A DNA stretch of 64,000 nt from Notolepis coatsorum (GCA_963971535.1 OZ020589.1:54066543-54130542); one strand, 5' to 3'. Positions 24,424-34,992 are shown, numbered from the stretch's first letter. Translations and numbers: made by a program. The notes: generated from the letters alone by a model not told the origin.

Positions 24424-25865
24424 TCAAAGAGGCCTCGAATCCCCCTGCTGACCACCGTCGACAGTGGCAGCCGTAACACCAGGCTCACCAATCGCACAAC
24501 GCATGGCGAGGGAGCCACGTGACAGCACAACATTCTCACGGACAGACCCAGGCTCAGCCATCAACTGGGTGTCAGCCCCTGTCCCCATGAGAAGCGAAAC
24601 GTGGGGCCGCATGCGCTTCAACAAAGGCTTGCGCCCCGCAGCCAAAGGAAAACGATCAGAGCCCCTTTTCCGCTGGTGTTGGGGGAGGGAGTGATCGGCG
24701 AGCGGGCTGCTCGCGGCAGGACGGCGACGGCTTGTATATTCCAAGCCGAGCTCATCCAACATGGCCGATCCCTCGGCCGCCAACTCTGTTGACTCAACGC
24801 CCAGGGTACCACTGGCGGGGGAAACATGGCCGCCTGTCGAGGGCCTTGCCATAGTCGCTGACGAGGCCGTGCTCCAACCTCCGGCTGCATAGCGTGAGGC
24901 GGTGTGGGACCTAGGTCAACAACCGCCCGCGTCTCTGCAGAACGACCAAAGAGTCCTTCCGCGGAAAGAGGAGCCGTGAGGAGAAGAAACCTTTCTTCCT
25001 CCCCAAGAGGAGACTGCTCCAACCAGAAATGCCTATTAACAAGTGTTGATAGCATCCTAATCCTCCCCGCAGTTATAGCTTGCGACTGATTCAAGATCTC
25101 TATAACACCAAAAACATGCTAAATGTTTTCAGCGTCGGCTGGTCCTGTAGCCCCACTACCCGACGCTAATGTGGACAGAAAAACAGTCAGCTGAGCCACA
25201 ACACTGGCCGCAGCTAAATTCCATCCTGTGGCAGTATAACTCTCATCAGTCCATACTGCCACCTGCCGGGCCGACCTGCTCTCAAGCGTCGGCTTCCGGG
25301 TGGGACACCGTTCAACCCCGCCGGGGCACAGGATCGATGCTACCTGGCTCTCTAGCCACGGCACACCCGCCCTGCGCCCTGTTGTCAACCCATTCACCCG
25401 TAAAAAGGGTAAATAAGTCTCAGCAAAACCCCCCACATTAGCTACCGACTGACCTTCATCAATGAACCGGTTAAGAGGAGGGAAAAGCGGTGACATCCCA
25501 CGGCGGGGAACATTAAAACAGTGCATTATAGCATTAGTGTTAGCAGCGCGCTCCAAGATCGCCTGGAAAACGTCCAACTCAGAGGGACGTTCACCCAGAC
25601 ATCCCGCCCCTGGCGCCGACACACAACTAGGTTGTCTAACATAACAACAAGCAGCATTACTAACACCAGCGTTAATGCCTGATGACACAGAGCCTACTTG
25701 TGTGCGAGTCAGCTCGATAGCCAAACCTCGCACGCTGTCCCTCGATCTGCTGCCACAAGACGAGGGACAGACCCGACGTGCCGTTGGAACATGCAGAGAA
25801 GATTCCAGGGATTGGCAAATCTCTGGCGAATACTCAACATTGCGCAATTTCTCTATACTTTTCAT
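24424..25865 (-). pseudogene. DIRS ORF1 (gag-like), fragmented
   Basis: Upstream of the RT frame on the minus strand, three overlapping open stretches in different frames (25865-25119, 25094-24618, 24852-24424) occupy the position of the gag-like ORF1 of DIRS1 elements. Segments such as ELDVFQAILERAANTNAIMH, RSARQVAVWTDESYTATGW and SPLADHSLPQHQRKRGSDRF look protein-like. I see no zinc knuckle, which is normal for DIRS. Frameshifts between the stretches make it non-functional. Confidence 0.65.
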
Positions 25866-25913
25866 AAAGCTAGTTCACAGGGTGCAAGCATCCGCCATGA
25901 TGGAAACGAAATA

Positions 25914-26075
25914 GAGGAAGGGCGAGTGGTGACCACGCCTGCTGCCTTATAGTACGGCATTGGGGCGGGGCCTGGTCAGATGCTGGGTGCAATAACGAAG
26001 TACAGTAGGTACTGGAGATGAGGTACATCTCGATGGCGAAGAGCAGGACGCGATTCGCCATTACGACTATATAAC
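25914..26075. repeat. DIRS right inverted terminal repeat
   Basis: It runs from GAGGAAGGGCGAGTGG to GACTATATAAC and is the reverse complement of 20598-20766. It lies next to ORF1, the 5' side of the element. Rex1-like LINE 3' UTR sequence follows directly. Confidence 0.9.
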
Positions 26076-26470
26076 TCTCTACTCACAAATACACATGAGC
26101 ACACACAGACACACACACCACTCATGCGGCAACCGCAAAAAAAAATCACTTTAAACAAAATGTCACTTTTAAAAATAGAATCTTTAAAAACACTTTAAAA
26201 GAAGGAGGTACTGTATAGTTTAGATACAGTAAGAGTTAACATTGTAAATTGTATATTGCATAGTAGTGTATATAAGAACCAGTTTCTCAGGAACCTAGCA
26301 TGTCTTTTTTTACCATGCATATCTTGTCTTATCTATTTTATTTTTTCGATGCCTATTTTATTCTATTTTATTATTGTATTTTGCACAATCAATGCGGGCA
26401 AGACCACCCACATTTCACTGTATGCCCTGGTATGTATGTGACAAATAAACCTCTTGATTCTTGATTCTAT
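26076..26470 (+). mobile_element. Rex1-like LINE 3' UTR, resumed after DIRS
   Basis: After the DIRS terminus the sequence has CA-rich tracts, GTAAATTGTATATTGCATAGTAG-type motifs, and ends with AATAAACCTCTTGATTCTTGATTCT. This matches the layout of the 3' UTR at 58150-58640, which ends in repeats of GAAACTT. It completes the LINE that began at 12183. Confidence 0.7.
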
Positions 26471-26679
26471 ATTCACCACGGTATAATACGGGAATGTATG
26501 GATGGAAACAAATATTCTTTTTCACATATTGAAAGATAGATAGGTGATGTCAAATGGGCCATAGTATTGTATCCATAGCTATAATATAGAATATAGTTAT
26601 AGCTCTACAAACAAGGTGACGGATCCCTATCTATCTAGCGGTGGCATTGCTACAGAGGGATGCGTCTAATGGCTGGCAC

Positions 26680-27410
26680 TGAAAGTGTTTACCCCCATAA
26701 ATAAGGTGACCAAAACAGCCTTTTTCCATCTAAGAAATATTGCTAAGGTTCGATTGTTTTTAACCCAACAGGATGCTGAGAAGTTGATTCATGCTTTTAT
26801 TTCAAGTAGATTGGACTATTGCAAAGCTCTTTTTACTGGTCTTCCTAAAGAATCAATAGACAAGGTACAGCTAATTCAGAACTCTGCTGCTAGACTTTTA
26901 ACAAAACAAGGAAGAGAGAGCATATTACTCCAGTTTTAGCTGCATTGCATTGGCTCCCTGTATCTTTTAGAATTTATTTGAAAGTCCTTCTACTTGTTTT
27001 TAAAGCTCTTAACAATTTAGCACCCTCATACATTTCTGATCTCCTGTCTTTTTAGATCAGCTGGTCTTTTAAATGTTCCTGGGGTGCCCCAAGGGAAAAT
27101 TGGGGCATCTGCTTTTAATTTCTATGCACCACAGCTGTGGAACACAATCCCAAAAAATATGTGGCTGGCTCAGTGGAAATTTTTAAGCGACAGTTGAAAA
27201 CATACCTTTTTAATATTAGCAACTCTTTTTATAATTTCTTTTAATCATTGATTTTATCCATTTTCTTTGCTTGTGATTTTAGACTGTTAGACTTTATGTT
27301 CTTTTTTTAAATCTGTTATTACTCATTGTTTTATCTTTCTTTTATCATGTAATGTGAAGCACTTTGGGCTGCATCTTGTATGAAAAGTGCTATATAAATT
27401 AAGTTATTAT
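26680..27410 (+). pseudogene. L2-type LINE reverse transcriptase C-terminus
   Basis: The frame reads INKVTKTAFFHLRNIAKVR, DYCKALFTGLP, VQLIQNSAARLL, and in degraded form the LHWLPV region and the C-terminal WN(T/S)IPKN region. It ends in the L2 3' tail GCACTTTGGGCTGCATCTTG and TATAAATTAAGTTATTATTATTA. A stop at 26937 and frameshifts make it dead. 5'-truncated. Confidence 0.85.
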
Positions 27411-27517
27411 TATTAACATGCAAACTCCACACAGAAAGGCCCCCTGCTGGGGTTCAAACCCAGGACCTTGTTGAGGCAGCAGTGCTAACCACTGTGCCAC
27501 CGTGCCGCCACAGATCA
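27411..27517 (-). mobile_element. DANA-type SINE fragment
   Basis: Read on the minus strand it has GGCGGCACGGTGGCACAGTG, GTTAGCACTG, then GGGTTTGAACCCCAG and GGAGTTTGCATG. These are the A box, B box and body of the tRNA-derived SINEs common in fish (DANA/V-SINE type). It is inserted directly at the L2 tail and truncated. Confidence 0.75.
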
Positions 27518-27607
27518 AGATCTCTGTACCAGTGTGTGTATGTGTGTGTGTGACAGAAATAGTCTGATGAGAGAAACACTGCCAAATGTATATAGAAATG
27601 GACCTTG

Positions 27608-27608
27608 C

Positions 27609-27663
<55 letters not shown>
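27608..27663. repeat. (AAT)n microsatellite
   Basis: About 18 copies of AAT at the junction with the 3' tail of a minus-strand L2. L2 elements end in ATT/AAT-type repeats, so this is probably an expanded LINE tail. Confidence 0.95.
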
Positions 27664-27666
<3 letters not shown>

Positions 27667-27975
27667 TTTATTTGTATAGCACTTTTCATATAGAAATTGC
27701 AGTTCAAAGTGCTTCACAACAGTAATAAGCTAGCATAAAAAAATAAAGATAGAGAGCTAGCAAGGTAAGGTAAATCACAGTTTTTCAGTAATACAAATAA
27801 TAAAATAGAATAGATTAGATAGAGTACAAAAATGCGGTTTGATTCAGTTCTAAAATTGGCAAAAATTATAAAATAGAACGGACAGTAAAAAGTGTGATCA
27901 AATTGTTCAATACAAAATATAAAACAACAGAGCAGTGCATCGATCTTAATACTTTGAGTTTCTTTACAAAGTTCT

Positions 27976-28235
27976 TTTTTTTATCCACTTTTTTATCCTC
28001 CTATTTTTCTTGTATTTTTTCCTCCCATCCCAATTTTAGTCGTTATGCCAATTCCCCCCTCCCCTTCCTGGTCGTTGCGCTACTTGCCGGTCTAGGGAGC
28101 TCTGAAGTCTATCACATGCTTCCTCCGATACATAGGAGACAGCCAGCAGCCTCTTTTCACCTGGCAGCGAGGACTCTCATTGGGTGAGTGTAACGCGTGG
28201 GAGGGCACACTACCTCACCCAGATCCCTTCCTCGC
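27976..28235 (-). mobile_element. SINE, 5'-truncated, same family as 42182-42668
   Basis: The minus strand reads CCTCCCACGCGTTAC, CAGGTGAAAAGAGGCTGCTG, then AATTGGGATGGGAGG and AAGTGGATAAAAAAAAG. This is the body and tail order of the complete SINE at 42182-42668. The tRNA-like head is missing. It lies in the L2 3' UTR. Confidence 0.75.
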
Positions 28236-28800
28236 AGTAGGTAGGGTAAGAATAGTGCAGGTAAAGTAAAATGTGTGTCAGGATATCCCTGATGTTTCAT
28301 TTAAATGCCTGAGCAAAGATCTTTTGAAGCTGTCTAGCAAGTTGGCTTCCCTGATGTTTTGGGGTAGTTTGTTCCATAGTTTTGGGGCATAGTTGATAAA
28401 GGCTGCATCACCGATCCTCTTTTGACTGTTTCTGGGAGCCTCTAGTAGTCCAGCAGCTGATGATCGCAGTGTTCTTGCTGGCCTGTAATTTATTCGAGTG
28501 TTGGCGATGTAGCTAGGTTCCTGTCCATTTAGAGCTTTGTATGTAAGGAGAAGGACCTTAAAGTAAATTCTAAATGTTACAGGAAGCCAGTGTAAAGCAG
28601 CTAAGACTGGACTAATGTGCTTTCTCCTTTTGGTTCTAGTTAGCAGTCGGGCTGCAGAGTTTTGGATTAGCTGAAGCCTCTCTGTCGTTTTCTTAGGGAG
28701 ACCTGTGAAAAGTGCATAGTCTAACCGGCTAGATATGAATGCATGAATTAGCTTCTCAGCATCGTTTTGATTAATAAGTGGTCGTACTTTTGCTATATTT

Positions 28801-29000
28801 NNNNNNNNNNNNNNNNNNNNNNNNNNNNNNNNNNNNNNNNNNNNNNNNNNNNNNNNNNNNNNNNNNNNNNNNNNNNNNNNNNNNNNNNNNNNNNNNNNNN
28901 NNNNNNNNNNNNNNNNNNNNNNNNNNNNNNNNNNNNNNNNNNNNNNNNNNNNNNNNNNNNNNNNNNNNNNNNNNNNNNNNNNNNNNNNNNNNNNNNNNNN
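28801..29000. other. Assembly gap, 200 N
   Basis: Exactly 200 N inside the minus-strand L2 reverse transcriptase. Flanks belong to the same L2, so the gap is probably small or a placeholder. Open frames running through it are not real. Confidence 0.99.
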
Positions 29001-29879
29001 CTGAGATTGAAGAATGATGTTTTGGTCACTTTGTTAATATGAGAATTGAAGTTCAGTTCTGAATCTATGATAACCCAGAGACTTGTGACCTCAGATTTGA
29101 TCCAAGGGGTTAGTCCTCCCATTAACGTTTCTTTTTTAGTTTTGGGGCCGATAATTAGAATTTCAGTTTTGTTCTTGTTTATTTTAAGGAAGTTCTTACT
29201 CATCCATTTATTTATTGCCAATAATCACTTTGTAATCGAGTTAATAGCTGTATCATTTGGTTCAGCAGATATGTACAGTTGTGTATCATCCACATAGCTA
29301 TGGAAACCTACATTATGTTCTCTGATGATATCACCCAGCAGTAACATGTAAAGGGAAAAGAGTAAAGGACCTAAGCAATTCCCTTGTTGTTGTCATATAT
29401 CTCAGACATGTGGCCTCCTAGTTTAACATAGAATTTCCTCCCTCTGACGTATGTTTTAAACCAGCTTAGCACATGTTCTGAGAAACTGACAAGGTTTTCA
29501 AGACCATCGATTAGAATATCGTGATCGATTGTATCGAATGCTGCACTGAGATCTAGCAGGATAAGGATGGAGACCTTATTCTCGTCAGAGTTTAGTCTGA
29601 GGTCACTGATTATTTTGGTGAGGGCAGTTTCAATGCTATTATTTTCTGAATCCCGATTGAAATTCTTCTAAGATGTTGTTTTCTTCAAGAAAGGAATTAA
29701 TTTGAACTGAAACTATCTTTTCAAGTACTTTACTAATGAATGGTAGGTTAGATATTGGTCGATAGTTTGCCAGTACATAACTTTTTTTAGTAATGGCTTT
29801 ACAACTGTTTTAAAGGCATCTGGGAAAATACCAGTTCTAAGGGAAGTGTTGATAATATCTAGCACCTAGGCCTTGAAAC

Positions 29880-30283
29880 TAATCTCCAGTCGCAACTGCA
29901 GAAACTGTCCTCCTTTACTGTGAAGGTTTATGCTCCAGTCATCTGTGTTTGTCACAAGAGCTTAGATTGATAAGCCATTATTCAGCCAACCTTTTAAAGA
30001 GCTTCCTTCAACTAGCGAATAAAGCCCATTATCCATGCTGCAATGGGATTTAACCTTGGTGTCACAGAGTCTAACAACCTTTTGAACCACTGGACCTTAT
30101 AATGGCTTCCTATCAAGATCACTTTCTCACTTTTGGCTCTTATATCTGCCAAGCATGTCAGCGCGCTGTCCGCTTTGTCAGTGGAGATGGAAGTGGTGCC
30201 ATGCTAAGACTTAACCTTACTTTCATCCCTAAGAACATCAAAAGTTGTTTTTATTCTAGGGATATTGTCTCGGGGGCTTTTTA
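29880..30283 (+). pseudogene. DIRS-like tyrosine recombinase fragment
   Basis: On the plus strand a short open stretch has SGDGSGAMLRLNLTFIPKN followed by IKSCFYSRDIV. It aligns with RFDSGATLRPNPAFVPKN and RSSFRSRDIM in the recombinase of the DIRS element at 20598-26075. Upstream text (WDLTLVSQ) matches the WDLQLVLG region in a shifted frame. It is a second, diverged and short DIRS remnant. Confidence 0.7.
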
Positions 30284-31200
30284 GATTAGATTAGATTCAA
30301 ATGTATTGTCATTATACAGCAGTACAATACAACGTAAATAAGTTTGGCATTCAACCAGAGTGCAAATGTAACAGTATAAGTTCAATAGCAATATACAATG
30401 TACAGGTGATTCACCAGGGTATACAATATATAAATTAGTACTACTGGGTGTAGTGCTAATCAAATGTATGTATAGGGTTGTAATATTAATATGTACAGTG
30501 ATACAGTATGGTAGTAGTCATACTGGCCAGCAGCGTAACTAATAAGAGTATAGGTAAGATATATATACAGATATTAGGGCTGTCAAAATTAATGCTTTAA
30601 CGCTGGAGATTAATTTAAATTTATTAAAGCATTAAAATAAATGTATCTAGATTAATCTATGGAGTGAAAAATCTTCAATCTTAGCGCCGCGGATATAAGA
30701 AAGAGGTCTATGGTCAATATTGATGGTTTTGTTGAACATTTGTATTTCACAGGAGAGAAACTGTATTCAAAGAAAGCTATTAAAATAGTCTTTGAATCTA
30801 AATATACTTTCTTTGTGTTGATTTTACATTAATTCCATGATTTTACTCAAGTAAATATCTGTTACAAGCTTCGGTTTTATGTAGAAAAATGCTATTTTTA
30901 ATCTAGATTAATTACAGAAAATTGTGAGATTAATTAGTAAAAAAAAATGTATCTATTGACAGCACTAATATATATATATATATACACGGTATATACAGCA
31001 TTATAGTACATATCATACACAGTTATATGGGTTATATGCAGGTGTATAAGTAGGTATATAGAACGATTATATGCATGTATGTATGGGGGGGGGGGGCTGT
31101 CATCATGGCAGAGTTCAGGGAGATGACAGCTGAGGGAAAGAAGCTGTTCCTGAGTCTGTTTGACTTGGAGTAGAGGTTGTTGTAGCATCTCCCGGAGGGG
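30284..31200. mobile_element. Fish interspersed repeat (retroposon 3' region), with MITE
   Basis: It begins with TTAGATTAGATTAGATTCAA and ATTGTCATTATACAG, continues through many short TATGTACAG-like tracts, and ends with GACAGCTGAGGGAAAGAAGC, TGTTCCTGAGTCTG and CATCTCCCGGAGGGGAGGAG. I know this text order from abundant fish repeats that read antisense to a retroposon 3' region, but I cannot name the family. A MITE splits it at 30575-30967. Confidence 0.55.
30575..30967. mobile_element. hAT-like MITE, 393 bp
   Basis: The termini are TAGGGCTGTCAA and TTGACAGCACTA, inverted with one mismatch. The interior contains ATTAATCTAGATTAAT-like internal repeats and no protein. The flanking 8 bp (ACAGATAT, ATATATAT) match only partly, so the target duplication is decayed or ambiguous in the AT repeat. 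Confidence 0.7.
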
Positions 31201-31214
31201 AGGAGGAAAAACAG

Positions 31215-31266
31215 TCAATGAATGAATGAATGAATGAATGAATGAATGAATGAATGAATGAATGAA
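31215..31266. repeat. (GAAT)n microsatellite
   Basis: About 12 copies of GAAT, ending where the inverted-repeat block begins. Confidence 0.95.
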
Positions 31267-31283
31267 AGCACAGCCTCACAAAA

Positions 31284-31904
31284 TAATAATAATTGTAATG
31301 ATAATCTTTACAATAATAATAATAATAATAATAATAATATTGCATTTCACTGTAGACCGCAGCAGCGATATAAATATATGGCGAATGTAGCTGTGCATTC
31401 ACTGTACATGTATTGCAGGACAATGTGTGTACTGCCTAATATCTGTGTTGGTACAATTATATATAAAACAATATATATATTTGAGCGACTAGCCCACTAG
31501 CGAGGCAACCTCCTGCACCATCGCAGCAGCGCCGAGCGTGGTGATACAAGCAGGCTGCTCTGAGGAAAGGAGCCCGTTCGCTCTAGTGGGCTAGTCGCTA
31601 AAATATATATCGTTTTATATATAATTGTACCAACACAGATATTAGGCAGTACACACATTGTCCTGCAATACATGTACAGTGAATGCACAGCTACATTCGC
31701 CATATATTTCTATCGCTGCTGCGGTCTACAGTGAAATGCAATATTATTATTATTATTATTATTATTATTGTAAAGATTATCATTACAATTATTATTATTT
31801 TGTGCACGTTGTGCAAATTGAGAGGCTGTGCTCTTTGCACACAACCCTCGTACACTTGTAACATTGCCTCTCCAGGCGGCTGCGATTGTAATGATAATCT
31901 TTAC

Positions 31905-31947
<43 letters not shown>

Positions 31948-32105
31948 TTGCATTTCACTGTAGACCGCAGCAGCGATAGAAATATATGGCGAATGTAGCT
32001 GTGCATTCACTGTACATGTATTGCAGGACAATGTGTGTACTGCCTAATATCTGTGTTGGTACAATTATATATAAAACGATATATATTTTAGCGACTAGCC
32101 CACTA
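31284..32105. repeat. Triple alternating inverted repeat (about 215-bp arms)
   Basis: One module occurs three times in the orientations plus (31284-31500), minus (31585-31800) and plus (31888-32105). It starts with AATTGTAATGATAATCTTTAC, has an (AAT)n tract, then TTTCACTGTAGACCGCAGCAGC, and ends with GCGACTAGCCCACTAG. Adjacent copies are almost perfectly complementary, so either pair can fold into a hairpin with a stem of about 210 bp. The spacers are a GC-richer 85-bp segment and an 85-bp segment containing GCACACAACCCTCGTAC. No protein. It looks like a foldback or MITE pair copied by an inversion-prone event. Confidence 0.85.
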
Positions 32106-32222
32106 GCGTCCTGCTACGCTCATAGCGAGGGGGGCGTACTAGCGTAGGTCAGTGGCCAATCAGAGCACAAAACGGGAACCCGGAAACACGAATGTGTTGG
32201 TAAAAGCATAGACGCGTACCTG

Positions 32223-32620
32223 AGTGGTGTATAGTGTATCTTGTAGACCAGGCCCATTGCAAGTTGCTGTAATCTGTCTACTCTAAGCCATCCTACAGTA
32301 GGTAGTCAAAGTGGGCAGGGGTGAGGTGCAGTGGTGCAGTGCTGGTATAACTCGGTATAACGGCGTTATACCTCGGTCACTGAGGCTGAAGTACGCGCAA
32401 TCGCTTTTTACATGGCATTATCCAACCGGACTCCCGGAGAAGCATGCAGCTGCAGAGCCGCAGAGCCAGCGGCGCTCTCTGGGCCGCGCGCTGACGGCCG
32501 CGCTGTGAGGCAATAGTATCCAGCTGCAGGACGAGAGCAGCCAAAAAACGTGGAGCGTTTGACCTACTGTCAATTTGCCACTGCACCACTGGTGAGGTGG
32601 GTTTTAGGAGTAAGGTCAAG
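32223..32620 (-). mobile_element. LINE-A copy 1, 3'-side half (split)
   Basis: The plus-strand phrase GTGTATCTTGTAGACCAGGC at 32237, together with GGGTGAGGTG and TAGGAGTAAGGTCAAGCAG, matches 45541-45655 of the long LINE-A copy. A hAT MITE interrupts it (32329-32591). It stops at 32620-32623 exactly where the missing continuation (TAGTCTGACCAG) is found at 50240. The two halves are one LINE copy split by a 17.6-kb insertion. Confidence 0.85.
32329..32591. mobile_element. hAT MITE, 263 bp
   Basis: The perfect 13-bp terminal inverted repeat CAGTGGTGCAGTG is flanked by the perfect 8-bp duplication GTGAGGTG (32321-32328 and 32592-32599). The uninterrupted LINE-A copy near 45626-45634 has this target once. 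No coding capacity. Near the left end, GGTATAACTCGGTATAACGG and GTTATACCTC form short subterminal repeats. Confidence 0.95.
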
Positions 32621-34396
32621 CAGGGCCCCGTTCCCCGTACCTGGCTAACTGAGTTAGCCGGATAATTTCCAGGATAGCCTGACTTAAGCCGGACCTTCCT
32701 GTTCCCCGACGCTCGATTGTCTAAATCACCATGACAACAGATCAAAAAGTTTGAGCCTGGTCGAGAGCAGGGTTAACTTCAGTTAGCCGGATGAACCATG
32801 GCCACGCCCCCGCAAATAAATGACAGCTCGCTTCCTGAAATGATTCTCACAGTCTAGAGATCCCATTTATACCATTCTGAATTATGTTTCTGTGCTTCGT
32901 TTTCCTAGAGGGGGCTTTTGAAATGTATAATAATAGAACTAAATGCTGATAATAAATCATATTCAGCCTATAGATTTACTTTGTCCTAAATAAAATAATG
33001 CACGTCATATACGGCACTCGGAATCGCGATACACGCTGATTGATTGATTGATTGAAAACTTTATTAACAGATTGCAGAATGGGTACAATACAGTACAGCT
33101 CAATACACACAATTGTTAAGGGGATGCAGACCAGAGAAAGACTTTCGTCTTGTTTACATCAGGGTCCCCCATTTTCAATTCATCAGGACATATATGACAT
33201 ACATGACATACAGATAGTCAGTACTGCTACATCTATACATTTATGACATACCAGATTTGCAAATACAGTACTGTTTGTGATACAGAAGGAGTCAAGAAAA
33301 GGGAGTGTCGTATATTTCTAAATGAAAACATGAACATAGCAACTGAAATGTACAAGGTAATGATTAGATAGAGAAGTTGATTTGATAGACAGGGTGATTT
33401 GAACACCATGTGAGTTATTTCTGTGGCCCTAGGCTAAAAAGAGGGTAGAGCATTCGACTCTCCCATCACCCCAGACCAGATGGTTGACCTTAAGATAATT
33501 ACTGGGCCCTCCAGGAGATAGTAAAATAAGGCAGGAAGGACTCTAGCTAAAAAGGAGGAACAAAAGCTTACTCAAAAATAACCCATTTGCCCCCACCTGA
33601 CGGAACCTATTTGATAATAACAGACAGAAGGAAGGAGATAATAATCTTTGAAACAGGAACCAACTCAAAATAACAGTTGAGATCAAAAGGTCATATTTAC
33701 CCTAAGTAAGGAATTTCAGGTTACGACAGATGGTCAGGAGACCGAGTAAAACGGACTGTAAACAGAGCCTTTCAGACTGAAAATAGATGAGTCAGCAGTA
33801 CCCAAGTGAGACCCAGTGTTCAATGCATCAAGGTTTAGCCAGTCAGAAACAGAAGAACAATAAGAAATGCAGTTGATTGGTAAATATCAGAGGTAAAGGG
33901 TTAGACCATTTGCAAAATGTGGTGTTTCATGGAGACTAGTAAATCGTCCTACAAATATGAAAATCAAATAACATGTTGTGAAATGACTAACAACTGTTTT
34001 CAGCCAAGGCTACCATTAGTATTATAAAGGAAAGTGTCCATGTGTTTGGGTTCAAATAAAATGAGTTGATTTGCTAATTCTAAATGTAAAATAACTAACC
34101 CAATAGGCTACATTGTATAAACTTAGTCACAATAAAGAATAAAAACTCTTAATACTAGAAGATAAAAGCTGTACAATATTGGTCATATAATTTAATCAGG
34201 AAATAAAGTGTTACTCAGTGAAAAACGGAATCCCCTCATCAAGTAATGATTAACTAGCCCGGCAGATTCTAATTGTGAAACTGTGTAGTGTCAGCAGACG
34301 CAGACTGTGTAACATGTTGACCCAGGAGGACGAGTCACGACAGACAAATTTCGGCTACCAGGAATGTGGCCAAATAGGGAAGGCAGATGGTGGAAG

Positions 34397-34447
34397 TGAC
34401 GTCACTAGACAGGCAGGCGAGAGGTTTTGTTCTTCCCTGTTTAAATA
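34397..34447 (+). promoter_or_regulatory. LTR promoter: CRE-like site plus TATA-like box
   Basis: TGACGTCA (34397-34404), the full palindromic CREB/ATF site, lies 36 bp before TTTAAATA (34440-34447). The second LTR has the same pair (44269-44276 and about 44312-44319). The spacing suits an RNA polymerase II promoter. Function is inferred from the motifs only. Confidence 0.55.
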
Positions 34448-34986
34448 GGGCTGACGAGATGGAGACTACACACAGACACAGACCCGGGAACACACCCGGA
34501 GAGAGGAGAGGAGACAGGAGAGAGGAGAGAATCCTGAAGGGCGAGCCACACAGAAGGATCCTGGAGCATGGAGACACAGAGCCATGGACACAGACGATGA
34601 CAGAGATCGCCTCGCAGCGGGAGCGCTGAAACCTCCACCGAAAGAGGGAGACTCGCCAAGCCGGCTACTGGAGAGCCGAACCAGTGACGCAGAGAGCCAT
34701 TGACACCAGATGACAGAGCCGAGGCTCAGAGCAGACTCCGCCGAAACGAAAATCAAGGGCTCCCAAACCTCCGAGGATCCGAAAGCAAGGTTTCCCTGAC
34801 GACCAGCAAACCACTAAGAGAAGATTTGTGTTGCCATGGACAACCTGAGACAGAGAACCGCCACTGAGGAGAAAGCTCTGATCGGCCCTAGCTGATCCGA
34901 GCATGGACCAAACAGCCACATGAAAGAGACAATTAGATATACAAAAGAGACGATGTACTTGTTTTGATCCTAAGCTGTGGTTTATT

Positions 34987-34992
34987 AATAAA
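34987..34992 (+). terminator. LTR polyadenylation signal AATAAA
   Basis: AATAAA is followed about 20-30 bp on by a T-rich then C-rich stretch (GTTGTTTTTGACCACC). The 3' LTR carries the same hexamer at 44859-44864, where it would end the element transcript. Confidence 0.6.

Larger units (their letters stand above)
20598..26075 (-). mobile_element. DIRS1-like tyrosine-recombinase retrotransposon
   Basis: This 5.48-kb element lies in the 3' UTR of the Rex1-like LINE with genes on the minus strand. Its termini are inverted repeats of about 160 bp (20598-20766 and 25914-26075), both starting GTTATAT in their own orientation. Just inside the gene 3' end is an internal complementary region (20818-20907) that pairs with the outer edges of both termini. 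This layout, with RT, RNase H, methyltransferase-like and tyrosine recombinase and without an integrase or target duplication, defines DIRS1-type elements, which replicate through a circle. The proteins carry frameshifts, so this copy is inactive, though the non-coding ends look complete. Confidence 0.93.
27664..29870 (-). mobile_element. L2-type LINE, minus strand, interrupted
   Basis: The 3' tail lies at 27664-27720 (the plus strand reads ACTTTATTTGTATAGCACTT and AAAGTGCTTCACAACAG). The minus-strand coding runs upward through the C-terminal region (28270-28800) and KINKNKTEILIIGPK near 29170. The plus-strand phrase GATCGATTGTATCGAATGC near 29525 is the reverse complement of the RT motif encoding LDLSAAFDTIDHD. 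An RT region at 29660-29870 follows. A SINE (27976-28235) and an assembly gap (28801-29000) interrupt it, and several frames are broken. Confidence 0.85.

Noticed and set aside
31115..32031. Poly-Tyr, poly-Asn and poly-Ile frames
   Set aside because: Translations of (AAT)n tracts in the alternating inverted repeat.
34335..34919. Several 70-96 codon frames repeated at 44207-44791
   Set aside because: They lie in the two LTRs and repeat because the LTRs are identical. No initiation context or known domain.
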